A stretch of DNA of 64,000 bases from JAJZEO01 sp964477345. Its GTDB lineage: Bacteria > Chlamydiota > Chlamydiia > Chlamydiales > 2-12-FULL-49-11. The translations under genes and the position numbers were made by a program. This document shows, piece by piece, positions 32,401 through 41,454 of this stretch. The notes beneath the pieces were generated by a model. That model was not told where the DNA came from. It was given only the letters and a program-made list of their open reading frames with translations, and did not search any database. Location of the stretch: the NCBI GenBank assembly GCA_964477345.1, contig CAYZDL010000006.1, positions 1-64,000 on the forward strand, read 5' to 3'. Positions within the stretch are counted from its first letter, which is position 1. Each line of letters starts with the position of its first letter.

Positions 32401-33387
32401 CTAACTATTTAATAATGTCAAATTCCAGGCTAGGGAAGCCCGCTCTGTTCTCAAAATAGATAGGGAGGGTTGGGGCGAAGAAATTAATTCAATTAATTTT
32501 TTGACGCTTGGGGCCTTTACTCCACATTCATAGAGGGGGAGGTCATCGTCAGTGAGGAAGAACATCGGCTTATCAAAATTGAGAAAATCATAGCCGATTG
32601 CTGATTCATCCCCAATGTAGCCGTCGACCTTTGAAAGGAGGGGATAAATGATAGGGAAGGTGTCAATCACCCGGATGTTCCTTCGAACTTGATCGAGGCT
32701 TTGAAAGTAGAGTGCGTGAGCCGGATGGATTTTTTCAATGAGGGGGTGAAGTTTGATAATCAGATTGATTTCATCTGGGATCGAGTTGATCAGAGATTTT
32801 GTATGTTTAAGGAACGAGTTATTGGACCAGGTTGGTGCATATAGGTAGGTTGGGTAGCTTTGGCTGAGGGGAGCAAAAATCTCTTCTTGGGTGATTGCGT
32901 CTTGAAAAGGGCGGTGGGCTTCGTAATATTTCCTTCTGAAGTTGCCTACAAATTCAATCTGGCCAATAGTGGCGATCGAACCAAACTCTCTGATCCTTTC
33001 GTATTGAAGACGGCCATATAAATAGGCAATGTCAGCGTGTTCGATGGAGCGCATTAGTGGATCGGTGAGTCCCTTGTCTGATTGTCCATGAGGGAGGAAG
33101 GCAAATTTTAGATGCGTCAATCCAAGCGATTGGGCAATGGCTCTAAGTTCGGCGGGGGCAGCTTTTGTAGAGAGGACGATTGTGTCTGTTATGGTGGCAG
33201 CTTCGACCAGGTCAAACGGTTTTTGGATGATAGGAACATCGGGGTAGTACCGCTTAGCCATCTCACCGATGATTCGATCTTCGATCCAAAGAGGGGATTT
33301 TTTCAACCAGGCAAAGGGGGCTAGGTGGTCAAGGTGATGGGGCATTAGACCGCTGAGGACGGGAAGAGGGAGATTAATCGAGGACAT
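32401..33387 (-). CDS. CDP-glycerol glycerophosphotransferase-like protein (copy 2)
   Basis: A 328-aa protein with the landmarks of the CDP-glycerol/teichoic-acid-type GT-B family: LPHGQSDKG near residue 107, YAPTWSNNSFLKH, LIIKLHPL and VDGYIGDESAIGYDFLNFDKPMFFL. It is a paralogue of the gene before it, with the same motifs in the same order. The ATG at 33387 (MSSINLPLP) overlaps the upstream stop by 14 bases; a TTG at 33402 is the longer choice. Chlamydiae make no teichoic acids, so the product may modify LPS or a surface glycan; that is inference. Confidence 0.7.
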   Translation of the reverse strand: MSSINLPLPVLSGLMPHHLDHLAPFAWLKKSPLWIEDRIIGEMAKRYYPDVPIIQKPFDLVEAATITDTIVLSTKAAPAELRAIAQSLGLTHLKFAFLPHGQSDKGLTDPLMRSIEHADIAYLYGRLQYERIREFGSIATIGQIEFVGNFRRKYYEAHRPFQDAITQEEIFAPLSQSYPTYLYAPTWSNNSFLKHTKSLINSIPDEINLIIKLHPLIEKIHPAHALYFQSLDQVRRNIRVIDTFPIIYPLLSKVDGYIGDESAIGYDFLNFDKPMFFLTDDDLPLYECGVKAPSVKKLIELISSPQPSLSILRTERASLAWNLTLLNS

Positions 33388-34408
33388 GCGGCTCGTTCTC
33401 AAAATATTGATCGATGGTGCGCTCTACGAGGCTGGGGATGGCGTCAAGTAAAGGGGTTGGCTCAAATGCGTAATCGTTAAGAGATTGCCTTGCCTCAGAG
33501 AATAAATCAACGGTGTTTTCGATATGTTCGAAAAGATCTTGAGGATCGATGGCGAGCCCTGTGTGGTGGATGGGTGTCTTATTTTTCGCAAAAAAATAGA
33601 GAGGCAAATTGTAGGATAAAAAATCGTAGGCGATTGAAGAGTGGTCTCCAATGTAGATTTCGGCATGATTTAGAATCGGATAGATCGACGGAAAATCGTC
33701 AACAAATTTGACATTTTCTTTGTCGTGAAATGCTTCCTTGAGGGCAACTGCAAAGCCTGTGTAGAGGGTATTAGGATGAAATTTCACCATCAAGTTGTAA
33801 TCATCGGGCAAAAGATTGATCAGTGTGTAGGTATTATCAGGAAGGTAAGGATCGCCCCAGCTAGGAGCGTATAAGAGAGTCATTTTAGCCGATCTTTTGA
33901 AAGTCGTGAATGGAGCGGCAACCTTGTCTAGAGCTCGTTTGTTACTTACATAATAGAGTTTTCTAAAATTCCCTAGAGTAGTTGTGTAACGGACCTTATC
34001 TAACACCCCATTTTTTTGAAGGGTATCTTTCATTTGCTTTCCGTAAATCAACAAATGTTTTTCGGCAATGAGGACAGCTAAGTTGTCTTTGTCAGAATTT
34101 CCGTGCGGAAGCCATGAGAAAAGAAGTTTTTTCTTAGTTTGGTGTTCAACGATTGAAAAAATTGGTTCAAGTAGTTGAGTCGGCAAGCAGGAAAAAATCA
34201 CTTCTACATCGGGGATTAAGGTCTCGGGGAGATCATTTAGGGATATCCGCTTTGTTTCAAGTTTAGGGTAAATTTGATTGGCCAAAGATTGAATATCGAT
34301 ATCAGTAAAGACAAGGGGGATTCCCAAAATTGAGCAAAAGGGGGCAATATGGTCTAAGTGATGAAGATCAGAGCCATAGAGAAGACCACATGCACGGTAC
34401 TTAAACAT
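33374..34408 (-). CDS. CDP-glycerol glycerophosphotransferase-like protein (copy 1)
   Basis: A 344-aa protein starting MFKYRACGLLYGSDLHHLDHIAPFC. Motifs: FSWLPHGNSDKDN, LLYAPSWGDPYLPDN, NLMVKFHPNT and AEIYIGDHSSIAYDFLSYNLPLYFF. The His of KFHP and the Asp/Ser/Ser of GDHSSIAYDF correspond to the active-site region of TagF-like enzymes. No membrane segment. It is in a three-gene minus-strand group (coiled-coil protein, copy 1, copy 2) with overlaps or 2-base gaps. Confidence 0.72.
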   Translation of the reverse strand: MFKYRACGLLYGSDLHHLDHIAPFCSILGIPLVFTDIDIQSLANQIYPKLETKRISLNDLPETLIPDVEVIFSCLPTQLLEPIFSIVEHQTKKKLLFSWLPHGNSDKDNLAVLIAEKHLLIYGKQMKDTLQKNGVLDKVRYTTTLGNFRKLYYVSNKRALDKVAAPFTTFKRSAKMTLLYAPSWGDPYLPDNTYTLINLLPDDYNLMVKFHPNTLYTGFAVALKEAFHDKENVKFVDDFPSIYPILNHAEIYIGDHSSIAYDFLSYNLPLYFFAKNKTPIHHTGLAIDPQDLFEHIENTVDLFSEARQSLNDYAFEPTPLLDAIPSLVERTIDQYFENEPHVLD

Positions 34409-34410
34409 AG

Positions 34411-34785
34411 TTAAGACTCACTATCCCCCTCCAATAAAACCCTTTTTTGAGGCTTTGCCGGTTCAGGCATCAGTGAGGGGAAAGAGGGAGATTGAAAAAG
34501 TTGCCTGTTGGTTTTACTCAGTTCTCTGATTTTTCTCTCAAGACTTTCTTGCTGTTCTAAAAGAGTGGCTTGTTGCACCTCATCGTCGTCTTCGTTACAA
34601 ACCTCTTTTTTCATTTTTATCTTCAAGGAGCGGATTTTTTTCTTCAAATCGCCCTGAGTGATTTGAAACGAGTAGGCAAGTTTCGTATCTCCTGATAGGA
34701 GAACCTTTTCCTCTAAAATAAGAGTTGCTAAAAGCTCTCTCAAGATGAAAACGAGCTCAGTTAATAGGCTTTCTACATGACTCAT
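34411..34785 (-). CDS. Small coiled-coil protein, FlgN-like in pattern
   Basis: A 124-aa helical protein. The N-terminal half (ESLLTELVFILRELLATLILEEKVLLSGD) has the leucine/glutamate heptads and LL-x-x-E-x-x-LLSGD pattern of FlgN-type export chaperones, and the second half is a Glu/Lys/Gln coiled coil. The family call is weak. It starts the operon with the two CDP-glycerol-transferase-like genes, stopping 2 bases before the first of them. Confidence 0.6.
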   Translation of the reverse strand: MSHVESLLTELVFILRELLATLILEEKVLLSGDTKLAYSFQITQGDLKKKIRSLKIKMKKEVCNEDDDEVQQATLLEQQESLERKIRELSKTNRQLFQSPSFPSLMPEPAKPQKRVLLEGDSES

Positions 34786-34887
34786 ATGATTACTAATATC
34801 TCCCCTTCGGAATAAAGAGAAAGGATAAAAAGGGGATGGGTAAAAAGTGGTTGATTTTCAGGCCTTCCCTTGGCACAATTTTTTCTT

Positions 34888-35934
34888 ATGATTGAAATTG
34901 CTCAATGGTTTGAAAAAAACAGAAAGATTTACCCGTGGAGGCTTAACCGAACTCCCTATTCTACCTGGGTTTCTGAAGTGATGCTACAACAAACGCGCGC
35001 TGAAGTAGTCATTCCTTACTTTGAGCGTTGGATGCGAAGGTTTTCTACAGTCTCCTTACTAAGTCAGGCTAGCCTGGAAGAGGTGATCTCTTTGTGGGAA
35101 GGGCTCGGGTATTATTCGAGAGCTAGAAATCTTCTTTCTGGTGCAAAACAAGTGGTGGAACAATTTGGGGGAAATCTCCCCAACACCTTTGAACCTCTCT
35201 TAAAAATTAAAGGGATAGGAAGATACACCGCGGGGGCGATACTCTCGTTTGGTTTTAATCAACGCTCCGCATTTGTCGATGGGAACATTGCTCGCGTAAT
35301 AGCAAGGGTGACAGTTTTCGAGGAGTGTATCATCAAATCACAAAGAAAGATCGAAGCATTGGTCGACGAGAAACTCCCTGTTACAAATGCCCCTCTGATC
35401 ATGGAAGGGTTGATCGAGCTGGGGCAAACGATTTGTAAAAAAAAGCCCCGTTGCGAAATATGTCCGATCCAACAAGATTGCCTTGCCTTTCACCAAGGGA
35501 GGCAAGATGAGCTTCCCCTTCGACTTAAAAAGGAACAAATCACCCCCCTTCAACGGCAGGTTGCTGTGATCATGTGTAACGGTTACACACTTCTCAGAAA
35601 GAACGGAAAAGGGAAAATCATGGCCGATCTTTGGGAGTTTCCCTTTGTCGAGTGTAACGAGGATTCAACGATTGCGAATCTGATTGCCTATTTTCCACTC
35701 AAGTTAAAATTGGAAACGATTTTTCCCGTTGTGGTGCATCACTTTACAAGGTATAAGGCGACACTGACCCCCTATCTGTTTCGAACCGGGCAAAAAAAGG
35801 ATCTAGAAGGGCTTCAGTGGGTTTCTGATGAAGAAATACGGCGACTACCCTTTTCCTCCGGCCATAGAAAAATCAAAGACCGCCTTATAGATCTTTCTTC
35901 TTCGCGTCTTGACGTCTTGGCCCCTTTGCGTTAA
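34888..35934 (+). CDS. mutY: A/G-specific adenine glycosylase
   Basis: Removes adenine opposite 8-oxoguanine. The 348-aa product has EVMLQQTRAEVV with the catalytic glutamate, the helix-hairpin-helix LLKIKGIGRYTAGAIL followed by AFVDGNIARVIAR with the catalytic aspartate, and the Fe-S cluster cysteines CKKKPRCEICPIQQDC (C-x6-C-x2-C-x5-C). A NUDIX-like C-terminal domain recognising 8-oxoG follows (LWEFPFVECNED). I chose ATG 34888 (MIEIAQWF); the frame opens at a TTG six codons earlier. No strong ribosome binding site is visible. Confidence 0.95.
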   Translation: MIEIAQWFEKNRKIYPWRLNRTPYSTWVSEVMLQQTRAEVVIPYFERWMRRFSTVSLLSQASLEEVISLWEGLGYYSRARNLLSGAKQVVEQFGGNLPNTFEPLLKIKGIGRYTAGAILSFGFNQRSAFVDGNIARVIARVTVFEECIIKSQRKIEALVDEKLPVTNAPLIMEGLIELGQTICKKKPRCEICPIQQDCLAFHQGRQDELPLRLKKEQITPLQRQVAVIMCNGYTLLRKNGKGKIMADLWEFPFVECNEDSTIANLIAYFPLKLKLETIFPVVVHHFTRYKATLTPYLFRTGQKKDLEGLQWVSDEEIRRLPFSSGHRKIKDRLIDLSSSRLDVLAPLR

Positions 35935-35975
35935 AGCTTTTTTGCAACTTAAGATTGATATGAAACTAACTTCTG

Positions 35976-36644
35976 ATGGCGGTAACTGGTTTTTTTAAAT
36001 CTGATGTTGCTGAAAAGGGCTCCCATCCGTATGGTGAGCTTATGACGATAGAAAACTTTTGGCAAAGCGAAGGGTTAGAGCACATTCATCCTCAAGGATT
36101 TGGTCAATTTCCCGAAGGGTTTGACGTGTGCGATCAAATCAAAGAAATTGTAAGGGAGATTCCCCATACGAGAGTGATTGATTTTGGCTGTGGATACGGA
36201 AGGTTATGTGAAGGCTTTGAAGCTGAAAAGTACTTAGGGATAGATATTAACACAGCTGCGATCGAAGAGGCTAAGAAAAAATTTTCGGGATACCAATTCG
36301 AAATTGCTAAAGAAGGAGTTAAAGGGGCAGACCTTTTTTTTGCCTACACTGTCTTTTTACATCTGAATGATTCTGAAGTCGATGAAGTTTTAAGGAGGAT
36401 GCGATGCAAATGGTTAGTTGTTGCCGAAATCCTTGGAAGAGAGTGGCGGCGTGACGGTTTACCGCCCGTCTATAATCGTGATTTAGAGGAATATGTCAAA
36501 CTGATGCGTGCTCACGATTTGATCCTCCATCGTCATACGAGAAAACCTTATATGAGGTATGCTACATCCCCTTGGTATCAAGGGAAAAACACCGATATTT
36601 CATTCCTGGTTTTTAAAAAATGTCTGAGAAATCCACTCGTTTAG
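35976..36644 (+). CDS. Class I SAM-dependent methyltransferase
   Basis: A 222-aa protein with the SAM-binding motif I VIDFGCGYGRLCEGF (near residue 65), motif II YLGIDINTAAIEEAKKKF and DLFFAYTVFLHLND as motif IV/post I. The substrate is unknown; the pattern fits small-molecule or lipid methyltransferases as well as RNA ones. The end overlaps the start of the copper-ATPase gene by 25 bases, suggesting coupling, though a functional link is not evident. Confidence 0.78.
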   Translation: MAVTGFFKSDVAEKGSHPYGELMTIENFWQSEGLEHIHPQGFGQFPEGFDVCDQIKEIVREIPHTRVIDFGCGYGRLCEGFEAEKYLGIDINTAAIEEAKKKFSGYQFEIAKEGVKGADLFFAYTVFLHLNDSEVDEVLRRMRCKWLVVAEILGREWRRDGLPPVYNRDLEEYVKLMRAHDLILHRHTRKPYMRYATSPWYQGKNTDISFLVFKKCLRNPLV

Positions 36645-38689
36645 TCATCGAGAACATCAGTTGCTCAAGTTGCAAGGAGCATATTGAAGGGGTATTGAAA
36701 AAAATGCCTGGGGTGATTTCTATTCAAGTGAATGTGATTACTTCTGAAGCTTTACTAGTCTACGATCCCAACGATATTTCAATAAAGGAGATATTGGCCC
36801 GCCTAAAACAGATTCGGTATCCGAGCACGGAAAAGAAGGTGGAGCAGGAATCGACGGTGAATCTCCTATTTTTATATCTCAAAGTTTTGATTTGTACACT
36901 TTTAGCTTCGACTCTGTTTGTCGTCGATATGTCACACATGTTATGGGGCAGTCAGATGATGCCTCCTCTTTACCAATGGATTTTGGCCTCGGTTGTCCAG
37001 ATTTATGGAGGGTGGGGTTTTTATCATCAAACAATCAAATCATTATATAGTCGAGTCATTGGGATGGATGCTTTGGTTGTCTTGGGGACAACAGCAGCCT
37101 ATCTATTTAGTACGATCTCTTGGTTAGTTGATTTTGACGCAGAACTTTACTTTGAAACAGGAAGTGTGATCATCGCTCTAGTTTTGTGGGGAAGATTGCT
37201 TGAAATGAAGGCAAAATCAAGGGCTAAAAAAGGGATGAGGGCTCTTGTTTCACTTCAATCTACGACAGCGCGCAGAATTGAAAATGGAGCTGATCAATTA
37301 GTACCTATCGATAAAATTGCTGTTAACGATCTGGTTGCAGTCAGTCCTGGTGAAAGAATCCCTGTCGATGGGACGATCATACAGGGCCATACGAGTATTG
37401 ATGAATCGATGATCACCGGAGAGTCGCTTCTTGTTCACAAGCAGGTGGGGGATCAGGTAGTAGGGGGGAGTCTGAACTATGAAGGGGCTCTTTTAATCAA
37501 GTGTAGTAAAGTAGGCACAGAGGCCTTATTAGGAAGGATGATCGCCCTCGTTGAAAAAGCGCAATCTTCTAAACCCAAGATTCAAAGAATCGTCGATAAA
37601 ATTGCTGCAATTTTTGTTCCGATTGTGATGGCCATTGCTGTTTGTGCATTTATTCTTGGTTGGTATCACCATTCATTCCAAACCGCTATGATCAATATGG
37701 TCTCTACCCTAGTCATTGCTTGCCCATGTGCCTTTGGTTTAGCAGTTCCTGCAGTAGTTGTAGTTTGCGCAGCAAGAGCTGCAAAAAAAGGAATTATCAT
37801 TAAAGATTTCAAAGATCTTGAGCTTGTGGGGAAAGTCAAAACGATCATTTTCGATAAGACAGGGACGATCACAGAAGGGAAGATGAAAATCGTAGAAACC
37901 CCTCAAGATCCGCGAGTTGTAGAGATTGCAAAGTGTTTGGCTAGATACTCATCTCACCCCCTCTCAAAAGCGATAGGAAAGAACAACATTCCGGCAAAAG
38001 AAGCCAAAGAAGAGTTTGGTCGAGGTGTCGTTGGAAAGATCAATGATAAGAGGGTCTACCTTGGATCTGAGGTTTTTTTAAGAGAGATGGGAGTTAAGAT
38101 CGATAGGGAAATCCCGTGTAAAACGGTCGTCCTTATCGGAGAAGAAGACCAATTAATTGGTCTTTATGCATTTGAAGATACTGTGCGGGATGATGCCGAA
38201 TTTGCAATCTTTGAATTACGAAAACGGAATATTAAGTTAACTCTGCTAAGTGGTGATAAAAAAGAGGTAGTTGAGTCATTAGGTTCGGCTCTTCACTTTG
38301 ATGAATCGTTAGGTGGAGTCTCCCCCGAAGGGAAGGCAAATTATGTCGAAGAGACCAAAGAATTATGTGCTGTGGTGGGTGATGGAGTCAATGATGCCCT
38401 AGCTTTAGCAAAAGCCGATGTTTCTATTGCTATGGGATCAGGTAGTGATGTGGCGATGGAAACGGCGAATATTGGGATTATGCAGACAAGGATGGCCTCA
38501 ATTGTTGATTTAGTTGATCTTGGGCGAACTGTAAGGAAAAGGATCATGCAAAATATCTTTTTTTCGTTTGCCTACAATATTGGGGCACTCCCCCTGGCGG
38601 CCTTTGGTTTAATCAATCCAATGATCGCAGCTTTAGCGATGTCAGCAAGCTCGATCCTCGTCGTATCGAATGCTCTAAGAAAATATTGA
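36620..38689 (+). CDS. P1B-type copper-translocating ATPase
   Basis: A 689-aa heavy-metal pump. It has an N-terminal HMA domain with the CxxC metal site (ENISCSSCKEHIEGVL), about eight membrane helices, TGES, the intramembrane CPC motif (VIACPCAFGLA, Cys near 368), DKTGTITEG with the phosphorylated Asp (near 412), SSHPLSKAI (the HP motif) and GDGVNDALALAKADVSIAMG. The last helices have NPMIAALAMSASSILVVSNALRK; the Met-x-x-Ser-Ser pattern with CPC favours Cu(I) (CopA) over Zn/Cd (ZntA). ATG at 36620 has a weak ribosome binding site, consistent with coupling to the gene before it. Confidence 0.92.
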   Translation: MSEKSTRLVIENISCSSCKEHIEGVLKKMPGVISIQVNVITSEALLVYDPNDISIKEILARLKQIRYPSTEKKVEQESTVNLLFLYLKVLICTLLASTLFVVDMSHMLWGSQMMPPLYQWILASVVQIYGGWGFYHQTIKSLYSRVIGMDALVVLGTTAAYLFSTISWLVDFDAELYFETGSVIIALVLWGRLLEMKAKSRAKKGMRALVSLQSTTARRIENGADQLVPIDKIAVNDLVAVSPGERIPVDGTIIQGHTSIDESMITGESLLVHKQVGDQVVGGSLNYEGALLIKCSKVGTEALLGRMIALVEKAQSSKPKIQRIVDKIAAIFVPIVMAIAVCAFILGWYHHSFQTAMINMVSTLVIACPCAFGLAVPAVVVVCAARAAKKGIIIKDFKDLELVGKVKTIIFDKTGTITEGKMKIVETPQDPRVVEIAKCLARYSSHPLSKAIGKNNIPAKEAKEEFGRGVVGKINDKRVYLGSEVFLREMGVKIDREIPCKTVVLIGEEDQLIGLYAFEDTVRDDAEFAIFELRKRNIKLTLLSGDKKEVVESLGSALHFDESLGGVSPEGKANYVEETKELCAVVGDGVNDALALAKADVSIAMGSGSDVAMETANIGIMQTRMASIVDLVDLGRTVRKRIMQNIFFSFAYNIGALPLAAFGLINPMIAALAMSASSILVVSNALRKY

Positions 38690-38748
38690 TTCAATTTTCG
38701 AATGACTATACAATTGCCTACAACCCAATGTAATCCCGAGGCAATCAT

Positions 38749-39438
38749 ATGCAGATCAAGTTTCCTACAGAGGAAGAAGTTGTCGCCGATGAGGCATTCA
38801 TCCAAAAGGTGTTACGCAACAAATTTTCGGTTTTTGGAGGTATAGTCTTTTTTCTTGCATTGGCATTGGCTGTGTCAGGAGGAGGAAGCAAAAGGATGAA
38901 AAGGGAGAGGGATTTCTTCTCTTTGTCTCATTCGCAAGCCCTCCTGAAAAAGGGGAGTGAAGATTTCAATGAATCTAAACTGCTTAAGCTGCTGAAGGAG
39001 CACCCTGAAGCCGAGGGAGACTTTTCCTATTTATTGAGAGACGACAAAGTTGTAGAGGGAAAACTCGAGGAAGCGGGGCTGTATGAGGAAGGAATTATTT
39101 CAAGACTCTCTTACATTCACCCCTATTACTTAGAGTTTATGAGGGTAGCTCATCTCATGGAAGAGGGAGAGCAGAATACAACATTTGAGGCTCTCGGTCA
39201 GCTAAAAAGTAAGATAGAAAAAGAAGGGATCGACCAATTTCCGAGGCTTTATTCCTTTGTGCTTTCTCGCTACTGTTACCTTTTAGAACAAAAAGGGCAG
39301 AGGGAAGAGAAAACAGTGATCCAACAACTCCTTACTGATCTATTGAATAAGGAAAACAGCTCTTTAGGAAGGAAAGGACAGGAGGATCTTCAAAAATACG
39401 TAGGGAAGGATCCTCTTTTTGCCAAAGTCTTCAATTAG
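38749..39438 (+). CDS. Unknown protein with one N-terminal membrane helix
   Basis: A 229-aa protein: 25 polar residues, one helix (VFGGIVFFLALALAVSG, near 27-44), then a positively charged boundary and a largely helical soluble domain that could be TPR-like (LLKLLKEHPEAEGDFSYLLRD; EFMRVAHLMEEGEQNT). ATG after GAGG with a 7-base spacer. The family is not recognised. Convergent with the next gene. Confidence 0.7.
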   Translation: MQIKFPTEEEVVADEAFIQKVLRNKFSVFGGIVFFLALALAVSGGGSKRMKRERDFFSLSHSQALLKKGSEDFNESKLLKLLKEHPEAEGDFSYLLRDDKVVEGKLEEAGLYEEGIISRLSYIHPYYLEFMRVAHLMEEGEQNTTFEALGQLKSKIEKEGIDQFPRLYSFVLSRYCYLLEQKGQREEKTVIQQLLTDLLNKENSSLGRKGQEDLQKYVGKDPLFAKVFN

Positions 39439-39444
39439 ATAATT

Positions 39445-39843
39445 TTAAAGATCTGAGTCAGGTTTATGTGAACGGGCATCTACAGCAATTGTTTTACCTG
39501 CAATCAAACCGACGAGCGCAAAAATAAAAGGGGGAATGAAAACTCCGATTAAGCAAGCAACGACCCCAACTAAGATCGCAGTGATCATCTCTTTACAGAT
39601 AAATCTCATTGATTGTGAAGCGACTTTGTGTGTCGATTTGGGAACCAAGACCCCAACGATGGCAAAGATCATACAGAGTAAGACGGACCAAACCATCATC
39701 GCCCCACCCCAAACAAGAGCAAAGATTGCTGTTAGGATGAAAATTACGCACAGTGCTATTTCAAGACCGTATTTTTTCATCTTTCCCTCTAATTCACCCA
39801 CGGTAAACCCCCCTTTGGATTTATCCTCTTGATCATTGCTCAT
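39445..39843 (-). CDS. Small four-helix membrane protein, unknown function
   Basis: A 132-aa protein with a polar N-terminus (MSNDQEDKSKGGFTVGELEGK) and four hydrophobic segments in two pairs (about 30-45, 47-66, 85-103 and 104-122). ATG 39843 follows AGAGGGG; the GTG two codons upstream lacks such spacing. Nothing identifies a family. Confidence 0.68.
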   Translation of the reverse strand: MSNDQEDKSKGGFTVGELEGKMKKYGLEIALCVIFILTAIFALVWGGAMMVWSVLLCMIFAIVGVLVPKSTHKVASQSMRFICKEMITAILVGVVACLIGVFIPPFIFALVGLIAGKTIAVDARSHKPDSDL

Positions 39844-40011
39844 AGTCACCCCTCTTCTTTAGCATTGCCCCTTGAAGATATACCTGAACTTATTCGTAGC
39901 AAGATTTTTTTTCAACTCTTTCTCTATCTATTTTTTTACATCGGATAACCATTTTACACACAGCGATTTGTAAGCTTTCTTCTAACTTATAATAAAACCC
40001 GTTCTTCATCC

Positions 40012-40143
40012 TTGCATTCATGATATTTTTTAAGGTATGATGCCCCTACCCTAATTGTTTCAAAATTTGGCTGGCAAGCGGGATTGAAAGTCGCCTAGTG
40101 GAGCAGTTTTGAAACAACTTCGGTATATTACAAAGGGTGTAGT
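40012..40143 (+). promoter_or_regulatory. Promoter and leader of the type II secretion operon
   Basis: The gap from 39844 to 40143 has no gene. TTGCAT (40012-40017) and TATGAT (40036-40041) with an 18-base spacer form a plausible promoter, giving a transcript starting near 40048. The leader of about 95 bases then contains a perfect 11-bp inverted repeat (40055-40065 / 40107-40117) and ends with AAAGGG six bases before the TTG start. The rest of the gap, left of 40012, shows nothing recognisable. Confidence 0.5.
40055..40117 (+). repeat. 11-bp inverted repeat in the operon leader
   Basis: TTGTTTCAAAA at 40055-40065 is the exact reverse complement of TTTTGAAACAA at 40107-40117. The arms enclose 41 bases with no strong inner stem visible by eye. 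In RNA this would close a long-range stem 26 bases before the first start codon. Confidence 0.7.
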
Positions 40144-41454
40144 TTGCTCGAGAATCGTCTAACATTACATCTGTGGAACAAGATCTTAGGTATAGGTGTT
40201 TGGTTTTTTGCCGCCATTGCGGTTACCATTCCTATTGCATCGTTGATATTTTTTGCCCTCTATTCTGAGGGGGTCGATTTTTGGCATGATGATAAATCGG
40301 TGCCAACGACTGCTGTGAGCCCAATAAAATCGAATCAGGGAAAATTCGATGAAGTCTCGTACCCGTCATTGGGGTCTCTCTGGATCCCTTTGCCCGAAAT
40401 GGCTGATCACCTAGTCTTTTTGAAATGCAACGACCGTCCCGACTGCATAAAAGAAGAAAAAGTAGCGTTGATCGGATTAAAAGGAACCAATCAAGAAAAA
40501 TTTGTCAAGGAAGGGGATAGGGTCTACCTTTCTTGCATTGATCAAGATACAATGGGTTTTTCTGAAAAACCGACTCCCTTTTCTCTCCAATTTTCTTTAA
40601 ATGAGGAAGGTCAGATGGAGGTTAGCTTTGTAACAAAGTACATGGGCTTGAATGACCAAAACATATTTGAATCTGTCTCTCATTTCACCCTCGAACGGAA
40701 TGAAAAACATCGCCAAATTGAACCAAAAGAGAAAGGATTAAAGAAGATGGCTGAGGCATTTGCCCTTGCAAAATGTTACTCTTCCGACCTGCTCTTTGAT
40801 CTCTATGGGGGAGAAGAATATACCAAGATCAAGCAAAAATATCGCTTAAAAGTTCCCAAAGAGGAGGGCGACGATTACTTATTCATAGTTGCAGGCGACC
40901 TCATTACGTTTGAAGAAGGTAAATGGGTAGTGTCAAACGGAAAAACATTGGGAAAACCTTTGGCCTTTGTCAAAACAATTCAAGGGAAAAACTGCGAACT
41001 TATCCTTTGGGGTGAGAGTGGGATTTCGTCACTCGATATTTCAATTCCTCTCAGCTTAGGATCTCCTTTTTCTACGAATATGCATGAAGTCTTCTCTAAA
41101 TTGCATAAACGAACTGAAACTTCAATCATGTGTGATTTGGCTGGTAAACACACGGTAGTTCAAAAGGGAGACTGGTTTATTAAAACCAACGGGAAATGGC
41201 GGAGCTTAAGGCATCTAAGGGATCTAAAAGATTTTTTAGGGTATGTTTTAAAGGGGGAACTGTTTATCTTTGACGGAATTGAAATGAGGGGGAGCAGCAA
41301 CCATTTTATGGGTCACTACTTCAATGATGAGAGAACTCAAGTAGTTAAAATCGACATTCAACTTGGTGAAAAGGGGAATAAAGAAAAAAGTCAAATGAAG
41401 AAAAAGAAACATCCTTTGGGGATTAGTTCAAAAGAGGGAGTTCACAAAGAGTGA
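40144..41454 (+). CDS. First gene of type II secretion operon: membrane-anchored protein of unknown function
   Basis: A 436-aa protein with a short cytoplasmic N-terminus, one membrane helix (IGVWFFAAIAVTIPIASLIFFALY, near 16-39) and a large periplasmic domain of beta-strand character. Its end overlaps gspD by 4 bases. The chlamydial gspD gene is also preceded by a hypothetical gene, so this may play the part of a GspC-like inner-membrane connector; sequence similarity to GspC is not visible to me. TTG start at 40144, with AAAGGG six bases before it. Confidence 0.75.
   Translation: MLENRLTLHLWNKILGIGVWFFAAIAVTIPIASLIFFALYSEGVDFWHDDKSVPTTAVSPIKSNQGKFDEVSYPSLGSLWIPLPEMADHLVFLKCNDRPDCIKEEKVALIGLKGTNQEKFVKEGDRVYLSCIDQDTMGFSEKPTPFSLQFSLNEEGQMEVSFVTKYMGLNDQNIFESVSHFTLERNEKHRQIEPKEKGLKKMAEAFALAKCYSSDLLFDLYGGEEYTKIKQKYRLKVPKEEGDDYLFIVAGDLITFEEGKWVVSNGKTLGKPLAFVKTIQGKNCELILWGESGISSLDISIPLSLGSPFSTNMHEVFSKLHKRTETSIMCDLAGKHTVVQKGDWFIKTNGKWRSLRHLRDLKDFLGYVLKGELFIFDGIEMRGSSNHFMGHYFNDERTQVVKIDIQLGEKGNKEKSQMKKKKHPLGISSKEGVHKE

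Noticed and set aside
40048..40143. A possible riboswitch or tRNA-like RNA in the leader of the secretion operon
   Set aside because: Apart from the long-range 11-bp stem I found no known riboswitch core and no cloverleaf.
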